Shown: positions 1-11,519, counted from the stretch's first letter. The stretch: 64,000 nucleotides of DNA from Pectinophora gossypiella (GCF_024362695.1 NC_065420.1:13741420-13805419), one strand, 5' to 3'. The notes: generated by a model from the sequence alone, not told the origin. Translations and numbers: made by a program.

Positions 1-1562
1 ACCCGTTATAAAACTCCTTAATATTAAGGGCTGCTTTTCTTTTCCAAATTGTTCATTCTTATGCTCTAGTCTTATCTGTCTAAAGGTAATACAGCTCTTT
101 TTACATAACTTTTGCACTTCGTCGTCACATAATCGTCACCAGAAACATTTCCGAGAAATTACAGGTACCCAGTTGTGAGAGAAACGCTTTGACTCCCGGA
201 GGTTGGGGGTTCGCACCTTAAATCAGGTTCTTTGCTTACTACTAATCCGAAAGAATAAGCCATAAATGGTGTCAAAGCATGTGTGTTTTTTATGTGTGTG
301 ACGAATCTATGAAGTATATTTGTACCTACCTTTGTGTCACCATGCTTCGCGGTGAAGAAAATATCGTAAGTAACCATGTTATGTTATGTAACTGGGCTAG
401 GAAATCAGATAGCAATCATTTATATGAAAATCTGTAGGCAATCAATTCAAGCGAATGATATTGGATAGACGCTTAAACGATGATATTTTCATTTAACAAA
501 TATTAGGTATTGGCTGGGTAAGCATGTCCCACCTAAGTCAACATCGTCACTTAGCAACAGGTGGCATTGTGGTCAAACGCGAACATATTGAATATCTTTA
601 CCCGCTCCCGCTTCCGCTCTTAATAAGTGTGCAATCACAGTTGCTGAAATTTTGGCGACTCTCGCAAGAAGTTTTCCCAGTTTATTTACAAGGAGAAGTC
701 GCAGTCAATTTGAATCGATGCCAGAATGAGCTGTGACGACCTAGCGGGTTTCGCCATTTGCCAGAAAATAAAGCAGCGCCCCCTTTATCTAATGACCTAG
801 TTTTAAACTTACTCGGATTGCCTCCAGTCTCTCATTGACAGATGTTGTAAATAATCGCTAGATTGTATTGTTTTGTTTAGAAGCTATTCTTACCTATTGT
901 TTCTCTTGGAGATGGAAAGGAAGGAAACCTCAGTACCTTTCTTATCAGTCTTTTATAGCAGAATCCGTCATATTCATGTTCGGAGAAGAATCCCGGCTAA
1001 AGCTCTAAACCACTGAATTGCACTTTATGAGATTCAGTTCATGTTTAGATGTATATAAGGGGACGTATATAAGATGTTTATGTTATGTAGTGTACGATCT
1101 AAACCCACTATATACTTTTATTGAGAATAGCTAAAATCTATTTTAGAACAAATAATTATAAGCTTATTTAGGTAATTAATATTCCACGTAGTTTAATAAT
1201 ATAACGGGTAATTCACGCTTATATTCCTCCTCTGAAGTCTAAGCAAAATCCAATAATGAAATTAGATTAAAAGCTCACACAAGCAGACACTCAGAATACT
1301 CCTGGAAACCTTTCAAAAGTATCACCCATATTAAAATATATATATTATTTTTTTTTTATATTTGTATTATTATTTTTTTGTTTTATTTTTTATTTTTTTT
1401 TGGATGTTTACTCGACGATCCCGCCGCAGCTGAGCATTTTGCTATTTTAAGTTGACATTTACGTCCTCGATTTGAGTACTTTACTCACTGGAATCGAGCA
1501 TATCATATTGCCAACAAAACAATACGAAAATAATGACGTCATGCCTCCACTTTCCAGCCATA

Positions 1563-2050
1563 GAAGCAGCCAATCAGCTCACGACACCAAACAGTTCAAA
1601 ACCCCGACACCGACCCCGTCGGCGTGGTCGACGATTTCCCTCATTCACAACTTATCGCTATCGACCCACTAGAGTCGATTAATACTCAAATATTCTTCCT
1701 CTCAGACGACGCCCTGAGCCGAGGTTCGTGCCCAACTGGGCACCATCAGGCCTGTTGTCTTAAATTTTGTACCGGGTGAGAACCCTCAGCGCTCCCCATT
1801 TGTCCGGCCAAGTAGTTAATGCCATCTGCGGCAAATCTACAATAAGGCCGGGTTTCCACTGACGCGGAGATGGGCGGAGAAGAGCGGAGATGTGCAGATT
1901 TGACCAATCACAGCGTTCGAGAGAGCGAAAAACGAAGACGCTCTGTCACTCTCTCCCTCACGGTGATTGGTCGATTCCTGCACATCTCCGCTCATCTCCG
2001 CATAGCTCCGCGTCAATGGAAACGCAGTCTAAGTCACGTCAAAAAAAAAT
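1563..2050 (+). repeat. Dispersed repeat A, copy 1, split by a MITE
   Basis: This is a copy of a family of about 320 bp found at least ten times in the window. Landmarks are GCCAATCAGCTCGCGAC at one end, CGACCCACTAGGGTCGATT in the middle, and a 3' part reading GTAGTTAATGCCATCTGCGG that ends in TCACGTC plus an A-run. The A-rich end suggests a retroposed element, but I see no coding capacity or Pol III boxes. A MITE at 1846-2029 interrupts it. Confidence 0.75.
1846..2029. mobile_element. Palindromic MITE with TAA duplication (PIF/Harbinger-like)
   Basis: An element of 184 bp folds back on itself. Its left arm begins GGCCGGGTTTCCACTG and its right arm, read in reverse, GACTGCGTTTCCATTG; both continue with GACGCGGAG and GAGCGGAGATGTGCAG. 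Each side is bounded by TAA (1843-1845 and 2030-2032). A 3-bp TWA duplication is the hallmark of PIF/Harbinger elements (established knowledge). Removing the element restores the end of repeat A. Confidence 0.75.
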
Positions 2051-2448
2051 GCCTCCACTACTGGAGTAAATTCGACATAAGGCTGAGGTACCGATTTTGA
2101 GCTGATTTCGAGGTCTTCCTTAAGGTCACCTCAACTGAGGACGGAGTCTAGAAAGGTTCGAGTCTTATTCTTCTTCTATCGTATAGGTTGTGAGGTGGTT
2201 GGTGGTTGTAAGGTTCGATTTAACATCTCAGAATACGGGTGTAAGTGTATGACATACATTTTGGCATACATTTTTCATTATTGGATTAATAATCCACCAA
2301 ATATACGCGAAGTTGCGTAAGGAAGCATGTGTATAAGAACAAATAAAATCCCTTCACTTATCTAGCCTTGTTCAGCGCTACTCCTATGGAAATTAGCGTA
2401 TCGAGGTTTTTGTACGTACTAAACGAGTTCAATGTGTGTGAATCAGCA

Positions 2449-2830
2449 TCAGAATCATTTATTCAACGCAATTATATGGATAAACTTGTTGAAGGTCAAT
2501 TTAACATTTTAGAATCTACGTCAATTCGCAAGGTGTTATAACTGAGAAGAAGAAATGACAAGAAACTGCAACAGCAACACATCTTTTAAATCAATGTAGG
2601 TATACATTATAAGTTACTTAATAACTAGGGGAAAACATTTAATACCAGGCATTTTTATCATTTTGGTAATCATTAATCTGATAATAAGCTTTTTTACATA
2701 AAGTAAGCTTCATGTGAGCTTTAAATGTATTTTCTGACAAATTCAAAAAATATCTGGTAAAAACGTATATTTAAATATACGTATATTGTAAAAACGTATA
2801 TATGACCCCAAAAAAGATGAATTTAATTTA
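2449..2830 (-). mobile_element. LINE 3' end (Jockey-like lineage), minus strand
   Basis: Homologous in reverse to 13258-13625 and, interrupted, to 24930-25433. The shared part includes the cytosine-rich TTCTTGTCATTTCTTCT segment and a tail of GATTCT repeats after GTTGAATAAA. It is a 5'-truncated copy holding only the last coding remnant and 3' UTR; no reverse transcriptase remains. Confidence 0.6.
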
Positions 2831-3689
2831 CTTAATCTAGAATTTTGAATAGCGATTTTATTTTTATTCCTTTTATTGTTTCACAGTTTCTTGGAAGGAG
2901 AGATACAATTTTACGTACATACTTACATAATTTTCTCATAAATATATTGACTTACGACGATCAGATAAATAGCGCGAACTGATAATGAATGTTTAGCGTG
3001 AGGAGTAGGTGTACTCGCTAATATAGTGCGACGTTGACGGCGGGTTGAAATAAAATTCCGTTATAACGATCACACACTAAAAGTTTATTGCACACGATAC
3101 AAGACACGGCACAATAGGCAAAAGCACAGAAGGAAAGTAAGAGAACAACTAGAAGAGTTAAGCACAGAAATATAGACAAACATAAAGTGTTACGAGCGTG
3201 AGAGGATAATCATATCTATGTAGTAATTTATAATGCATTTACGCAGATGTGGCTAATTATTTACATACTTACTTGAATTTTAACTCCAATACTAAACGTC
3301 AACAACAATGTGTCACACTATTGTCCACAACGAATTTAGAACGAATGACAAATATCGATTTGTCGTAGTTTACTGGTAATTCACATTTCAGTTTTAAATT
3401 ACTTGTATAATCTCTTAGTTCATCATAACTAATCATTAAATTAAATTGACGTAATTTACTTATTTTGTTCGTTTAGATTAGCTTTATTGGGAAGTAGTAT
3501 GACTTGCAAATAGAACAACATTTATTTAGGCAAAGTAATAACTATAATTGATTATGAAATTATTAATTATTGTTATAATTATGATACGTATTTTTAGATA
3601 GTTTTTAGTGAAAAACATTTTGTTTCAAGTTCTTAAATATTACCGATATTGTACAACCGTTCTGATTGGTCTAGAGTGATGTGTCATAT

Positions 3690-3793
3690 TCTAGTGGAAG
3701 GGCCACAAAGTCTATAAAAGGGCTGCAATCTGGCAATCGAGACTGATTTTACGTTGAAAAGCCGACACGACTGGATCCTCCTGCTACGTAAGT
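3690..3793 (+). promoter_or_regulatory. Candidate TATA promoter with short first exon
   Basis: A TATAAAAG box at 3713-3720 lies about 25-30 bases before a purine/pyrimidine junction near 3740-3747. A strong donor GTAAGT follows at 3788-3793, implying an untranslated first exon of about 45 bases with no ATG. The surrounding 700 bases carry no repeat I recognise. It could be an internal promoter in a dpr intron, or the start of an unrelated gene or non-coding RNA. Nothing downstream is a convincing second exon. Confidence 0.3.
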
Positions 3794-4094
3794 TAAGTAA
3801 CATTTGTATATTATTATCTTTTACCTAGTGTGTCTATGTTATTTAAATGCTACTTGTGAGAATTATTATGTGGTAAGGCTGAGCCAATATTCTTGTTTCA
3901 TTAATATAATATTATATATATGTTCCTATTTTTATTGTTTTATTCCCAAGTCCTGGAGTTTCATTTTGACAATACTCGTACCATCTATCTAGGAAAACCT
4001 ACAAATACAAATATTGACTAATAAGCTTATTTATGAGAATATAGCTTCTTAAATATTAAGATATACATTTTATTATATTATATATTACCAAGTA

Positions 4095-4290
4095 TTTTCT
4101 GACAAGCGTGAGCGCGAGTGTTCTACGTAGCATACAAAGCGTCATGCACATTCGACAGCGGTGTAGCATAGACTGGTTCGCAGCGGCGCGGCCGGCGCGC
4201 GCGCGCCGCGCTTCAAGTGGAAGGAGGCGGTACGCGGCGCGCGGGCGGCGCGCAACCTGCCTAACTAGTTTAGCGCGCGGCGCGTAAATA
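4095..4290. other. Isolated GC-rich island
   Basis: About 110 bases (4178-4285) are made almost entirely of CG and GC steps, including an alternating GC run near 4196-4210, inside flanks dominated by A and T. A minus-strand frame stays open here only because the sequence is GC-rich; no protein family is recognisable. It may be a CpG-rich regulatory segment or a decayed exon. Confidence 0.4.
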
Positions 4291-5420
4291 TCTAATAACA
4301 AAACTCGGTACGCTTGTCCGTTTGTAAACTGATTTTGTACATATCTAAATTATTATTTTAACATTTAATTTACTTTTTACTATAATAGTTTAATTATATA
4401 AAACTATATATAACCTTTATTATTGCTATTTATACACTGTATAATATACGTATATATGTATATGTTTGTTTTATCAATTCTAATTTATTAATCTATATCA
4501 ACAAATATAAAATGTAATGCACATATTGAATAAGTGGAATTCCAGTTATTCCAGACAAAGGTCAATTTTGGAATTCCATATTTTTCATGTGGGATCGTTA
4601 AATCGCCACAAATGGTGATGCGAACGAATGATGTGCGTCTGAAAAGAACTCGCAAAAGGACAGTTCCACAGTGTCGCTACTCATCCCCACACCGCTCAAC
4701 TGCCTCGTTCATATTTGGAGGAAAAGCTTCCATCCTTTCACAACTTTCGGTACACATCATCGCATTGCTCACCTGAATCGTTCAGCTCTGGTGGAAACGC
4801 GATCTTAGTCTGATTTTACTACATGTTAGGAATCAAAAACTGTCGTTAAGAAGTTTTTTGCGGTATTTCTTCTCTTCAGTCATAACTCGTTTCGAAGTAG
4901 TGGCTGGTTATGATGGGATTGTTGCATATAACTTTGACTTGCAATAAAATTTTCTTTGGTGCTCTTACTTTGAACATAAATGTTTTTTTTTTATTTTTGA
5001 TAAGCTGCTTTTTTGTCACTTTTTGTTTTTGTACGAAGTATTTTTAAATCAATTAGGACAAAGAAACTATGTCCCGCTATCAGAATCAATGGGGAAATCC
5101 ATCATTGTCTAATTGCTTGGCGCCAAAACTTGGGACCGCGCCAAAAGTATAATTCAGTGGAGATTTCATTAACTTTTCCCATGAATGCGTTCATTATCGC
5201 CAACTTTGGGGTCATTTGTGAAATTCACTGTTTCAGCCCATTTGTTATCACTGTCAATGTCTGCTTCTGACTTGTATTTCTTGTTGGGAATGCTTTGCAT
5301 AATTAATTTCGTCGATATTTTGGGGGTTCAAGGGCGTCTGGTACTGTTCCCGTCTATTTCCGTCTATCTCGTCAAAACATTTGATGAAGAGGTATTTTTC
5401 CTGTTGACCCGATTACTCTA

Positions 5421-5662
5421 GCCAGCCAATCAGCTCGCGACAACAAACACTTCCGGACCCAACAATACTAACCCCGCCGGTTTTGTCGACGATTTCCCTC
5501 ATTCAGCGCTTATCATCATTAGCCCAATGGATACGATATTTTTTTTCAAATATAACCCTCTCAGATTACGCTCTCACCTGGAAACCCTCTTTTGTCTTCA
5601 ATGTTGTACCCTGTGAGAGCCCTCAGCGCTCCCCACCTGCCCAGCCAAATAGTTGATGACAA
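5421..5662 (+). repeat. Dispersed repeat A, copy 2, next to the dpr exon
   Basis: A near full-length copy missing its last 60 or so bases. It stops about 37 bases before the dpr splice acceptor at 5699, so it sits within the polypyrimidine/branch-point neighbourhood of that intron. Confidence 0.75.
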
Positions 5663-5699
5663 AAAAGTGCATCGTTTTGATATTTCCGTCTTCTCACAG

Positions 5700-5868
5700 G
5701 AGATCAACTACGACTCCCCCCGCGGCGGGGTGTCGGTGATCACGGAGAAGGGAGAGACGACCACGTCACACCTGCTGGTGCAGCGCGCCCGGGCGCCCGA
5801 CTCTGGCCGGTATACCTGCGCCCCGGCCAACGCCAACCCCAGATCCGTGCTGGTCCATGTACTGAGTG
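5700..5868 (+). CDS. dpr: Dpr-family Ig protein, penultimate coding exon
   Basis: This exon encodes the second half of an immunoglobulin domain. It reads EINYDSPRGGVSV near its start and DSGRYTC at residues 34-40, the DxGxYxC signature of the Ig F strand, then runs through ANPRSVLVHVLSG. Dpr (defective proboscis extension response) proteins are insect neuronal surface receptors with two Ig domains that bind DIP partners in synaptic matching; the NYDSPRGGVSVITEKG stretch is characteristic of their second domain. The acceptor is the CACAG ending at 5699 after a pyrimidine run. The donor GTATGT starts at 5869 and leaves one base of a split codon. The exon is far more GC-rich than its surroundings. 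The partner cysteine and Ig domain 1 must lie in exons upstream of the window; I found none in 1-5690. The paralogue number cannot be decided. Confidence 0.93.
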
Positions 5869-6184
5869 GTATGTATGACATATGATTAAGGACATTAAGA
5901 TATCTTAAGAATTCTGAACACGGAATATCTTCTGACCCTGTGGATATTGCTTTTGCGGTTGGCAACTACTGCCCATGATCTTCTTTTTAGTGTCAACCCA
6001 CACGAATTGTGAGATGGATGACCAACCTCAACAGATGCCTAAACGATTTATTCAGACAAACTGATAGATTCTGCGCAATCGTATCATTTCGCATCGCTTT
6101 TGTATTGACTGCGTTCTTAATGAGAATTACCATACAAATTGACAACATTTTTGTAACCTTCAACCCTTATCAGTTTTTCTGCGC

Positions 6185-6278
6185 CTGTCGCTATAGGCTC
6201 ACTAGAATCGATTAATTCTCTCAAATATGATCTCCTCAGACGACGCCCTTAGGCCTGTTGTCTTAAATTATGTAAATC
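6185..6278 (+). repeat. Dispersed repeat A, copy 3, internal fragment in dpr intron
   Basis: An internal piece with the CACTAGAATCGATTAATTC segment, the CTCAGACGACGCCCT segment and GGCCTGTTGTCTTAAATT. It ends about 36 bases before the last dpr acceptor at 6314. Confidence 0.65.
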
Positions 6279-6314
6279 GTAACCAGGAAACTTATTCCCA
6301 TCTCTTTCCCACAG

Positions 6315-6415
6315 GTGAGCATCCAGCGGCGATGCAGCATGGGGGTCAGCTCCGTATCCAGTACCCACTATCTTCTGCCCTCCTTAGCATCATCGTGGCT
6401 CTCATGGGATGCTAG
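6315..6415 (+). CDS. dpr: Dpr-family Ig protein, last coding exon and stop
   Basis: The acceptor CCCACAG ends at 6314. The first two bases GT complete the glycine codon begun by the last G of the previous exon, so phase matches (1+2). The exon continues EHPAAMQHGG, the linker that follows Ig domain 2 in many Dpr proteins, and ends SSALLSIIVALMGC before TAG at 6413-6415. The terminal hydrophobic run of about 14 residues with no basic tail after it fits a GPI-attachment signal or a short membrane anchor (inference). Together the two exons give 89 residues. The 446-bp intron contains a SINE-tail scrap and a fragment of dispersed repeat A. Confidence 0.92.
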
Positions 6416-7420
6416 TACACATAGCTAGACAACGGCATTTTGTATTCGAAGCGTGGAAGCAAAGGAGTGATACACTTTTAAGTATAGAACCGAAATCGCG
6501 TGTAAAGTGCGTCTAGAAACGGATAGATCGAAGAGTCATGAAATAACATAAATTCACGAATATTATAGCAACTGAGGCAGTCAGAGAAGAACCGATACTT
6601 CGCCGGGCTTTCTGTAAGACCAGTTTCCATTTGTTTGTGTAGCGTGTTTGTGTGTCTCTGTGGATGATTCCACTCCATGCAAATCGATACTGAGGTATCG
6701 CGGCCGCCTCAACTGACGAGCTGTTTCAATACTGATACGCGCGAGTTTCGTTTACAATTAAAATATTTTTATTATTCTTATCATGGCAGTCAGGTCCCGA
6801 TCATACAGTTGTCTGTCGAGCAGCTTTCCTGCGCACTAACGCTGCGTTCACACGATAAAATTGTACTTGTCAAAAATAATTTCAAAGTAATAATTAACGA
6901 AGAGGTGCATACAGAAGTCGGTTGAAATTGCAGCACTTGCGTTCCAAAGCCGATGGACGTAGTATACGATACCGACGACCCGATTACCCTATCCATAGAG
7001 GCGGCCAATCAGCTCGCGACAATAAACACTTCAGAACCCCGATACCGACTCGTTATATTTTTTTACGCTGGCAAAAAGTAAAAGTAAAAACTCTGATCAG
7101 GTTTTTGTATGGTCAATATTCTGCAAGACTCTTCTATCGACACTCAGACATACTTAAAGAAATAAAAGAAAGTGATCTTGGCAAGTAGACAAGAGAAGAA
7201 TCGCAAGAATATTTCGTCTTGAAAAATCACCTTTTGTGCAGTCAAAGTTATTACTTTTTTCTTAACGCGATGGACGTTAGCAAAGTAATAGAAACACGAG
7301 TTTAAACTATCGATAAAGTACACTTTAGCGATCAATAGATGGCGCTCACTGAAGGTAGCTCTTCTCCAATAGGTAACTATTTAGATAATAATAAGTGTAA
7401 AAGAAATAAAATTCGCCCCT
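6416..7420 (+). other. Probable start of dpr 3' UTR
   Basis: After the stop codon I see no coding signature. AATAAA-type hexamers occur near 7161 and 7406, so a short 3' UTR could end at either. A 5' piece of dispersed repeat A interrupts it at about 6975-7052. Where the transcript really ends cannot be decided from sequence. Confidence 0.35.
6975..7052 (+). repeat. Dispersed repeat A, copy 4, 5' fragment
   Basis: Contains GCGGCCAATCAGCTCGCGAC and the following segment up to CCGATACCGACTCG, then breaks off into unrelated T-rich sequence. Confidence 0.65.
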
Positions 7421-8419
7421 GCGGCATAAGTTACGCTATGAAATGCGACGCGACATACCTCTCATGAAATACCATAATGAAATAACTCAAAAACATAGTT
7501 TAAAAAAAAAGCGATTGGAAAGTTAGACTAGCGCATAGCTATTTCTGTATTGCATCAAAAATATTACGGACTGACTAGCGTCAGAAGAGAAAGTGTTGCT
7601 TGTTATTTTGTATATCATAACTCAAAATATATTTTTTTGAGTTGTTATATTATTGGATTTCACGTAGGATATATATCGCAGGCTTCGACTACTGAGTTAC
7701 TATATAAAGTTTGTTTACGTCGAAATCCGTGTTACTACCTTATCTACTTATCACGTCTCACGCGATAGCGCAACTCATGCTGCGTGGATAGGGGAGACAT
7801 TTAAATAAAACTAAATGAAAGCAACGCAAAACAAAACATTTTGTACGTAATTCACAAACAGAACTTGTTAGTAATATTGAATTATGTAGAGGAATAAAGC
7901 TGTTATGAGACAAAGAACGAATTAATTCAATATTATCCAATACGTATTAACTCGGTATGTTTGTAAAATTAATCTACATGTATTAATCTCATTAATTTGT
8001 AATATGAACAAAAACGTGATTTTATTAATAATATTATTCTTTTAATCTATGGGGATAAACATATAACATATTTTTATCCTTTAAACGTATCATGAATAGA
8101 GTGACATAATATCTCTCATCTCTTTTCATCGACTTCGACCGCGTGGATTTCGATTTACGCGGTAAGGATTTCCGTTTTTTTTTTTATTTTTAAATCCTGT
8201 CTGTTATTCTGATGTATAAGCTACGTTATTGTAATCCATTAAGCAGTTTTTACGTGAGAGAGTAACAAACATCCACACTCACAAACTTTCACATTTATAA
8301 TATTAGTAAGATGCTATATCTCGGTCATGTTGTCATGTCATGATGTCATGTCTCAGTCATGTTGTCATGTCTCGGTCATGTTGTCAATCTAGTCATGCTA
8401 CGTTAAATAGGTTATATTA

Positions 8420-8570
8420 TAGCCTATTTACGTCCCACTGCCGAGTACAGGCCACTCAATCAACCAAAGGAGGTATCGAGCATATTCCACCACGCTGCTT
8501 CAGTGCGGGTTGGTTGTGTTTGGACTAGTAGCCCGGGACCAACGGTTTGACGTGCCTTCCGAAGCACTAA
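8420..8570 (-). mobile_element. SINE class 2, 5'-truncated
   Basis: Reading the minus strand, the copy begins in the shared SINE core (TGCTTCGGAAGGCACGT region) and runs through the ATGCTCGATACC and CCACTC segments to the GCAGTGGGACGTAAATAGGC tail. The tRNA head is missing. Confidence 0.65.
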
Positions 8571-8699
8571 ACACTCGAAAAATATCCAATTTTATTTTAG
8601 TTGAACTCTTGTAAAGGTTTTTCATTTGGGTCTATGTTGTTTTTTTGAATAAAAGACGGTACGAGTACCTTTTTAAGAGCTGTCAACATATCGTAAACA

Positions 8700-9034
8700 G
8701 CTAATATATGACCCACTTCTGGGCACAAACCTCCCATTAATATTTATTTTATTTTATTTACTCATTTAATATTCTGGAGGGGGTATGGAACATACTCCAC
8801 CACGCTTCTACACTGCGGATTGGTATAAATGTAGTAGTAGACGTGACTTGACGTACCTTCCAAAGCACGTAATCATCTTACTTCTTGAACAATCAGGTAA
8901 ATGAAGCCTGCAATGTCTAAGGACAAACAAATAAAAGATAGTCTCACAAAATGATTTCGACTCATCCCCATCGAAAATCGAACCCGAACCTACAGATTGT
9001 GAGTCCAACGCTCTAACAACTAGACCAAGGGGAC
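8700..9034 (-). mobile_element. SINE class 2, full-length but old
   Basis: The minus-strand tRNA-like head (B box GGTTCGATTTTCGATGGGGA) is followed by the core and the class 2 tail ending at a CAGAAGTGGG motif. Many substitutions and an AT-rich insertion near 8735-8770 mark it as an old copy. Confidence 0.7.
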
Positions 9035-9307
9035 ATCTAAAGCTATAACACTAAAATAAAATGAAGTTTTATTTCCTAGAATCCTGTTAAGACAATTCGT
9101 TTATATTAATATCGTTAATTTACTTTAACGCCTGGATAAAAACATGGTTACTTTTTCTTGGCACGAAAAACAAGTTTCTATCAGAAACAACTAGATAATA
9201 AATATCAATGAAATGGGAAGAAAAACACATAAAGTACCGAGTTATGTCATTTGTAAGACACAGATCGATAATGCTATAGATATGAGGTCGACGACTGACA
9301 TGCTGAA

Positions 9308-9470
9308 GCCTACATACATAAAGTCACGTCTTTTTCCCACTGGGGTAAGCAGAGACTATGGAATTCCATTTGCTTCGATCCTGACACACTTCTCTTGTTT
9401 CCTCCATATTCATCAATCGCTTCATACACGCACGCTGTTTCGGTGTAGATCGTACTAAACATCTCCAATT
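9308..9470 (-). mobile_element. LINE ORF2 C-terminal end, minus strand (lineage R)
   Basis: On the minus strand this encodes the decayed tail motif that reads R-STLNRRACMKRLM-VEEAREVC-DRSKW-SIVSAYP in better copies. It is followed by GCGTGAGTTT and a short TATG-type tail. The window has about eight such 5'-truncated copies, which fits an RTE-like LINE (inference). The copy at 63208-63405 is the clearest. Confidence 0.65.
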
Positions 9471-9729
9471 TTGTCTGAGCAGTTATGTTATCATTTTAAC
9501 GTATTTTTTTAATAAATACTAGAAAAGTCGTAAATAAAAGCTAGTAATTTGTATATATTTGAAAATTAAACCCTTTCATTTGATACCCAACACAATACCA
9601 TAAGAAAAAAATTCATCTTCAGTCTATGTCATCTAGAGGACATTGAATTTAGCGTGAATTCCCAATCAAGACGCTTCTAGTGACACCGCATTTGTTAAAT
9701 TCTGAGAGGTGATTTAGAAATAAGGTTGG

Positions 9730-9808
9730 AACAGACGTGCATACACACAAACAACCATAGCGGTCAAACACATAACCCTCCTTTTTGCTTCGCCGCAGTC
9801 GGTTAAAA
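9730..9808. mobile_element. LINE 3' UTR scrap (CCGACTGCGGCGAAG family)
   Basis: Shares the segment ACATAACCCTCCTTTTTGCT and the following CGCCGCAGTCGG with 26878-26955. The family is common as LINE 3' UTR debris in Lepidoptera; here only about 80 bases remain. Confidence 0.5.
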
Positions 9809-9814
9809 AACAGA

Positions 9815-10730
9815 TAATTATTTTACACGCGCGCCAGCACGATGTAAAATATAAAAATATTATGGGGGATTTGTGTTTTCTTTAATATTAATATTTCATT
9901 ATAAGTACCTAATTATTAAAATTACTTTTATTGCATATTCGACACCTATTTGCTTTAATTTATTATTAATATTCGAATACCTTCGAATATGTTCAGATTT
10001 ATAGAATTTGATACTCGTCAAATTGATGAACATTGGCTATTAGTAACATTATCTCTATTGTCTTAAACATCATCAGGTCATGACTATATTCCTATTTGGG
10101 CTATTGTTTGTTGGTTTGTATACTCTAAAGTAAATTTACACTTACCTACTTAATATTCAGAAGTACATCTATCAAAAGATGAACTGAGCACCCACACTTC
10201 ACGTGAGCTTTCTGATAGACCACCGTTAATGTTTTACCGAATTAATTTTATTAAATCTTTATATGTAAAATATTATCGATTTAAATTGAATGCAAATATT
10301 TTGAGGGAGAAATACTCGGAGAAGGTTCATATACGTATAAATATTATGTAAAATAAGTACAATTTGTATTATTGTGTTGCTTTGAAAATCATGTTCCAAA
10401 TTAATAATTATAAAATTGACCGTCGAGACATTGTAAATATTAACGAAATAATTATAGAAAACAATTTCATTTATATGTTTATTTTTTGCATTTATAAATA
10501 AAAAGTAAATTTAGACGTTTATATTATAGAATATGTTAAACTTTGAACATTAAAGTTATTACTTATAAAGTATAAAATGTAATAGTTTTAATTGTAATTA
10601 TGGTAAATAATATAAGTTTTAGGGTAAGTTGTATAATTTATTACTGATTGATGAAAAATGAATTTGTTTTGAATAGACTTTAACGTGGATACGGTTGTGT
10701 AAATAGTAACAAATTAATGTAAGATGTTAT
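9815..10730. other. AT-rich stretch with no recognised repeat
   Basis: No coding frame, tRNA-like sequence or family shared with the rest of the window is visible. It may be the distal part of a long 3' UTR. Confidence 0.4.
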
Positions 10731-10775
10731 TTAAGAAAATAAATAAACTTATTGATCGTCAAAATACAGGCTTTT
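10730..10775 (+). terminator. Candidate polyadenylation site
   Basis: Overlapping AATAAATAAA hexamers at about 10738-10747 are followed within 25 bases by an AT/GT-rich stretch. They end a run of about 950 bases (9815-10760) in which I recognise no repeat, which would fit a long AT-rich 3' UTR. It could be the distal poly(A) site of the dpr transcript. The motif is common by chance in DNA this AT-rich. Confidence 0.25.
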
Positions 10776-10999
10776 ATTTAATATTAAGTAAATAAAATAT
10801 ATCATGATAATATTTTACACAAAACAAATATTTTAAAGAGCTAAGGTCTATTTTGAAAGTGTTACTTATACGAAAAAATGTTACGATGAAGGCAGAATGG
10901 TCTCAAGATCCATGCCCGCCTTATTTTATAAAAACAACGAACAATCAAAATGGCGTCACACTGTTTGCGCCAATACGGAGAACCCGCATAAAAATGCTC

Positions 11000-11206
11000 C
11001 CCGTGTCGGTTTTATTGTGTTTACGGAGAAATAAGTGACAAATTAATTAATATTTTGTGGATTAACATTACACTTTGACATTGTGACTGTGAAATTATTA
11101 AGGACTTATGTATCGGTTATTCGTGTTATCCGAAATTTTCGTTCACCCCAGAGCCCAGCGACAAAGGACAAAAGCGCCGCGCCGTGTGGCTGCAGTGAAG
11201 GTAAGT
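11000..11206 (+). promoter_or_regulatory. Candidate first exon with perfect splice donor
   Basis: GC content rises locally and ends at AAG followed by GTAAGT (donor at 11201-11206), the consensus insect 5' splice site. A plausible transcription start lies around 11040-11090. The exon has no long ATG frame; the open frame at 11083 begins with GTG and is not a credible protein. A second GTAAGT occurs at about 11516. The likely role is a non-coding first exon of a gene to the right of the window, or of a non-coding RNA. Confidence 0.35.
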
Positions 11207-11519
11207 GGATTCTATTTGAAAAATTGAGTATGTTATTAATTATTGTTCTAATGAAATTTCGTGTTTTTACATACCCCAACGGGAAATGGGCAACATGTTA
11301 TTATGTCGGTATGCACGTATAAATTATAAAATTCACCATCGAAACATTGTTAACATTAAAAGCATATTTTTTTTTACATTGGCCCTTCATTGGCCTTACC
11401 TTTATATAATTTTTGAGGCCGAAAATAAAGCGTGTGGGGTTTTTCAACCCTGCCTTCGGATTTTCTGAAAACAGAATAAACCGATCGACAAGGAATCATT
11501 TCACGGTAAAAAATCGGGT

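Noticed and set aside
4056..4301. 81-codon Arg/Ala-rich minus-strand frame
   Set aside because: Open only because of the GC island; the composition is dictated by CG steps.
5708..5965. 85-codon minus-strand frame opposite the dpr exon
   Set aside because: Shadow of the real Ig exon on the other strand.
11083..11322. 79-codon frame over the candidate first exon
   Set aside because: It starts at GTG, crosses a perfect splice donor and shows no domain.
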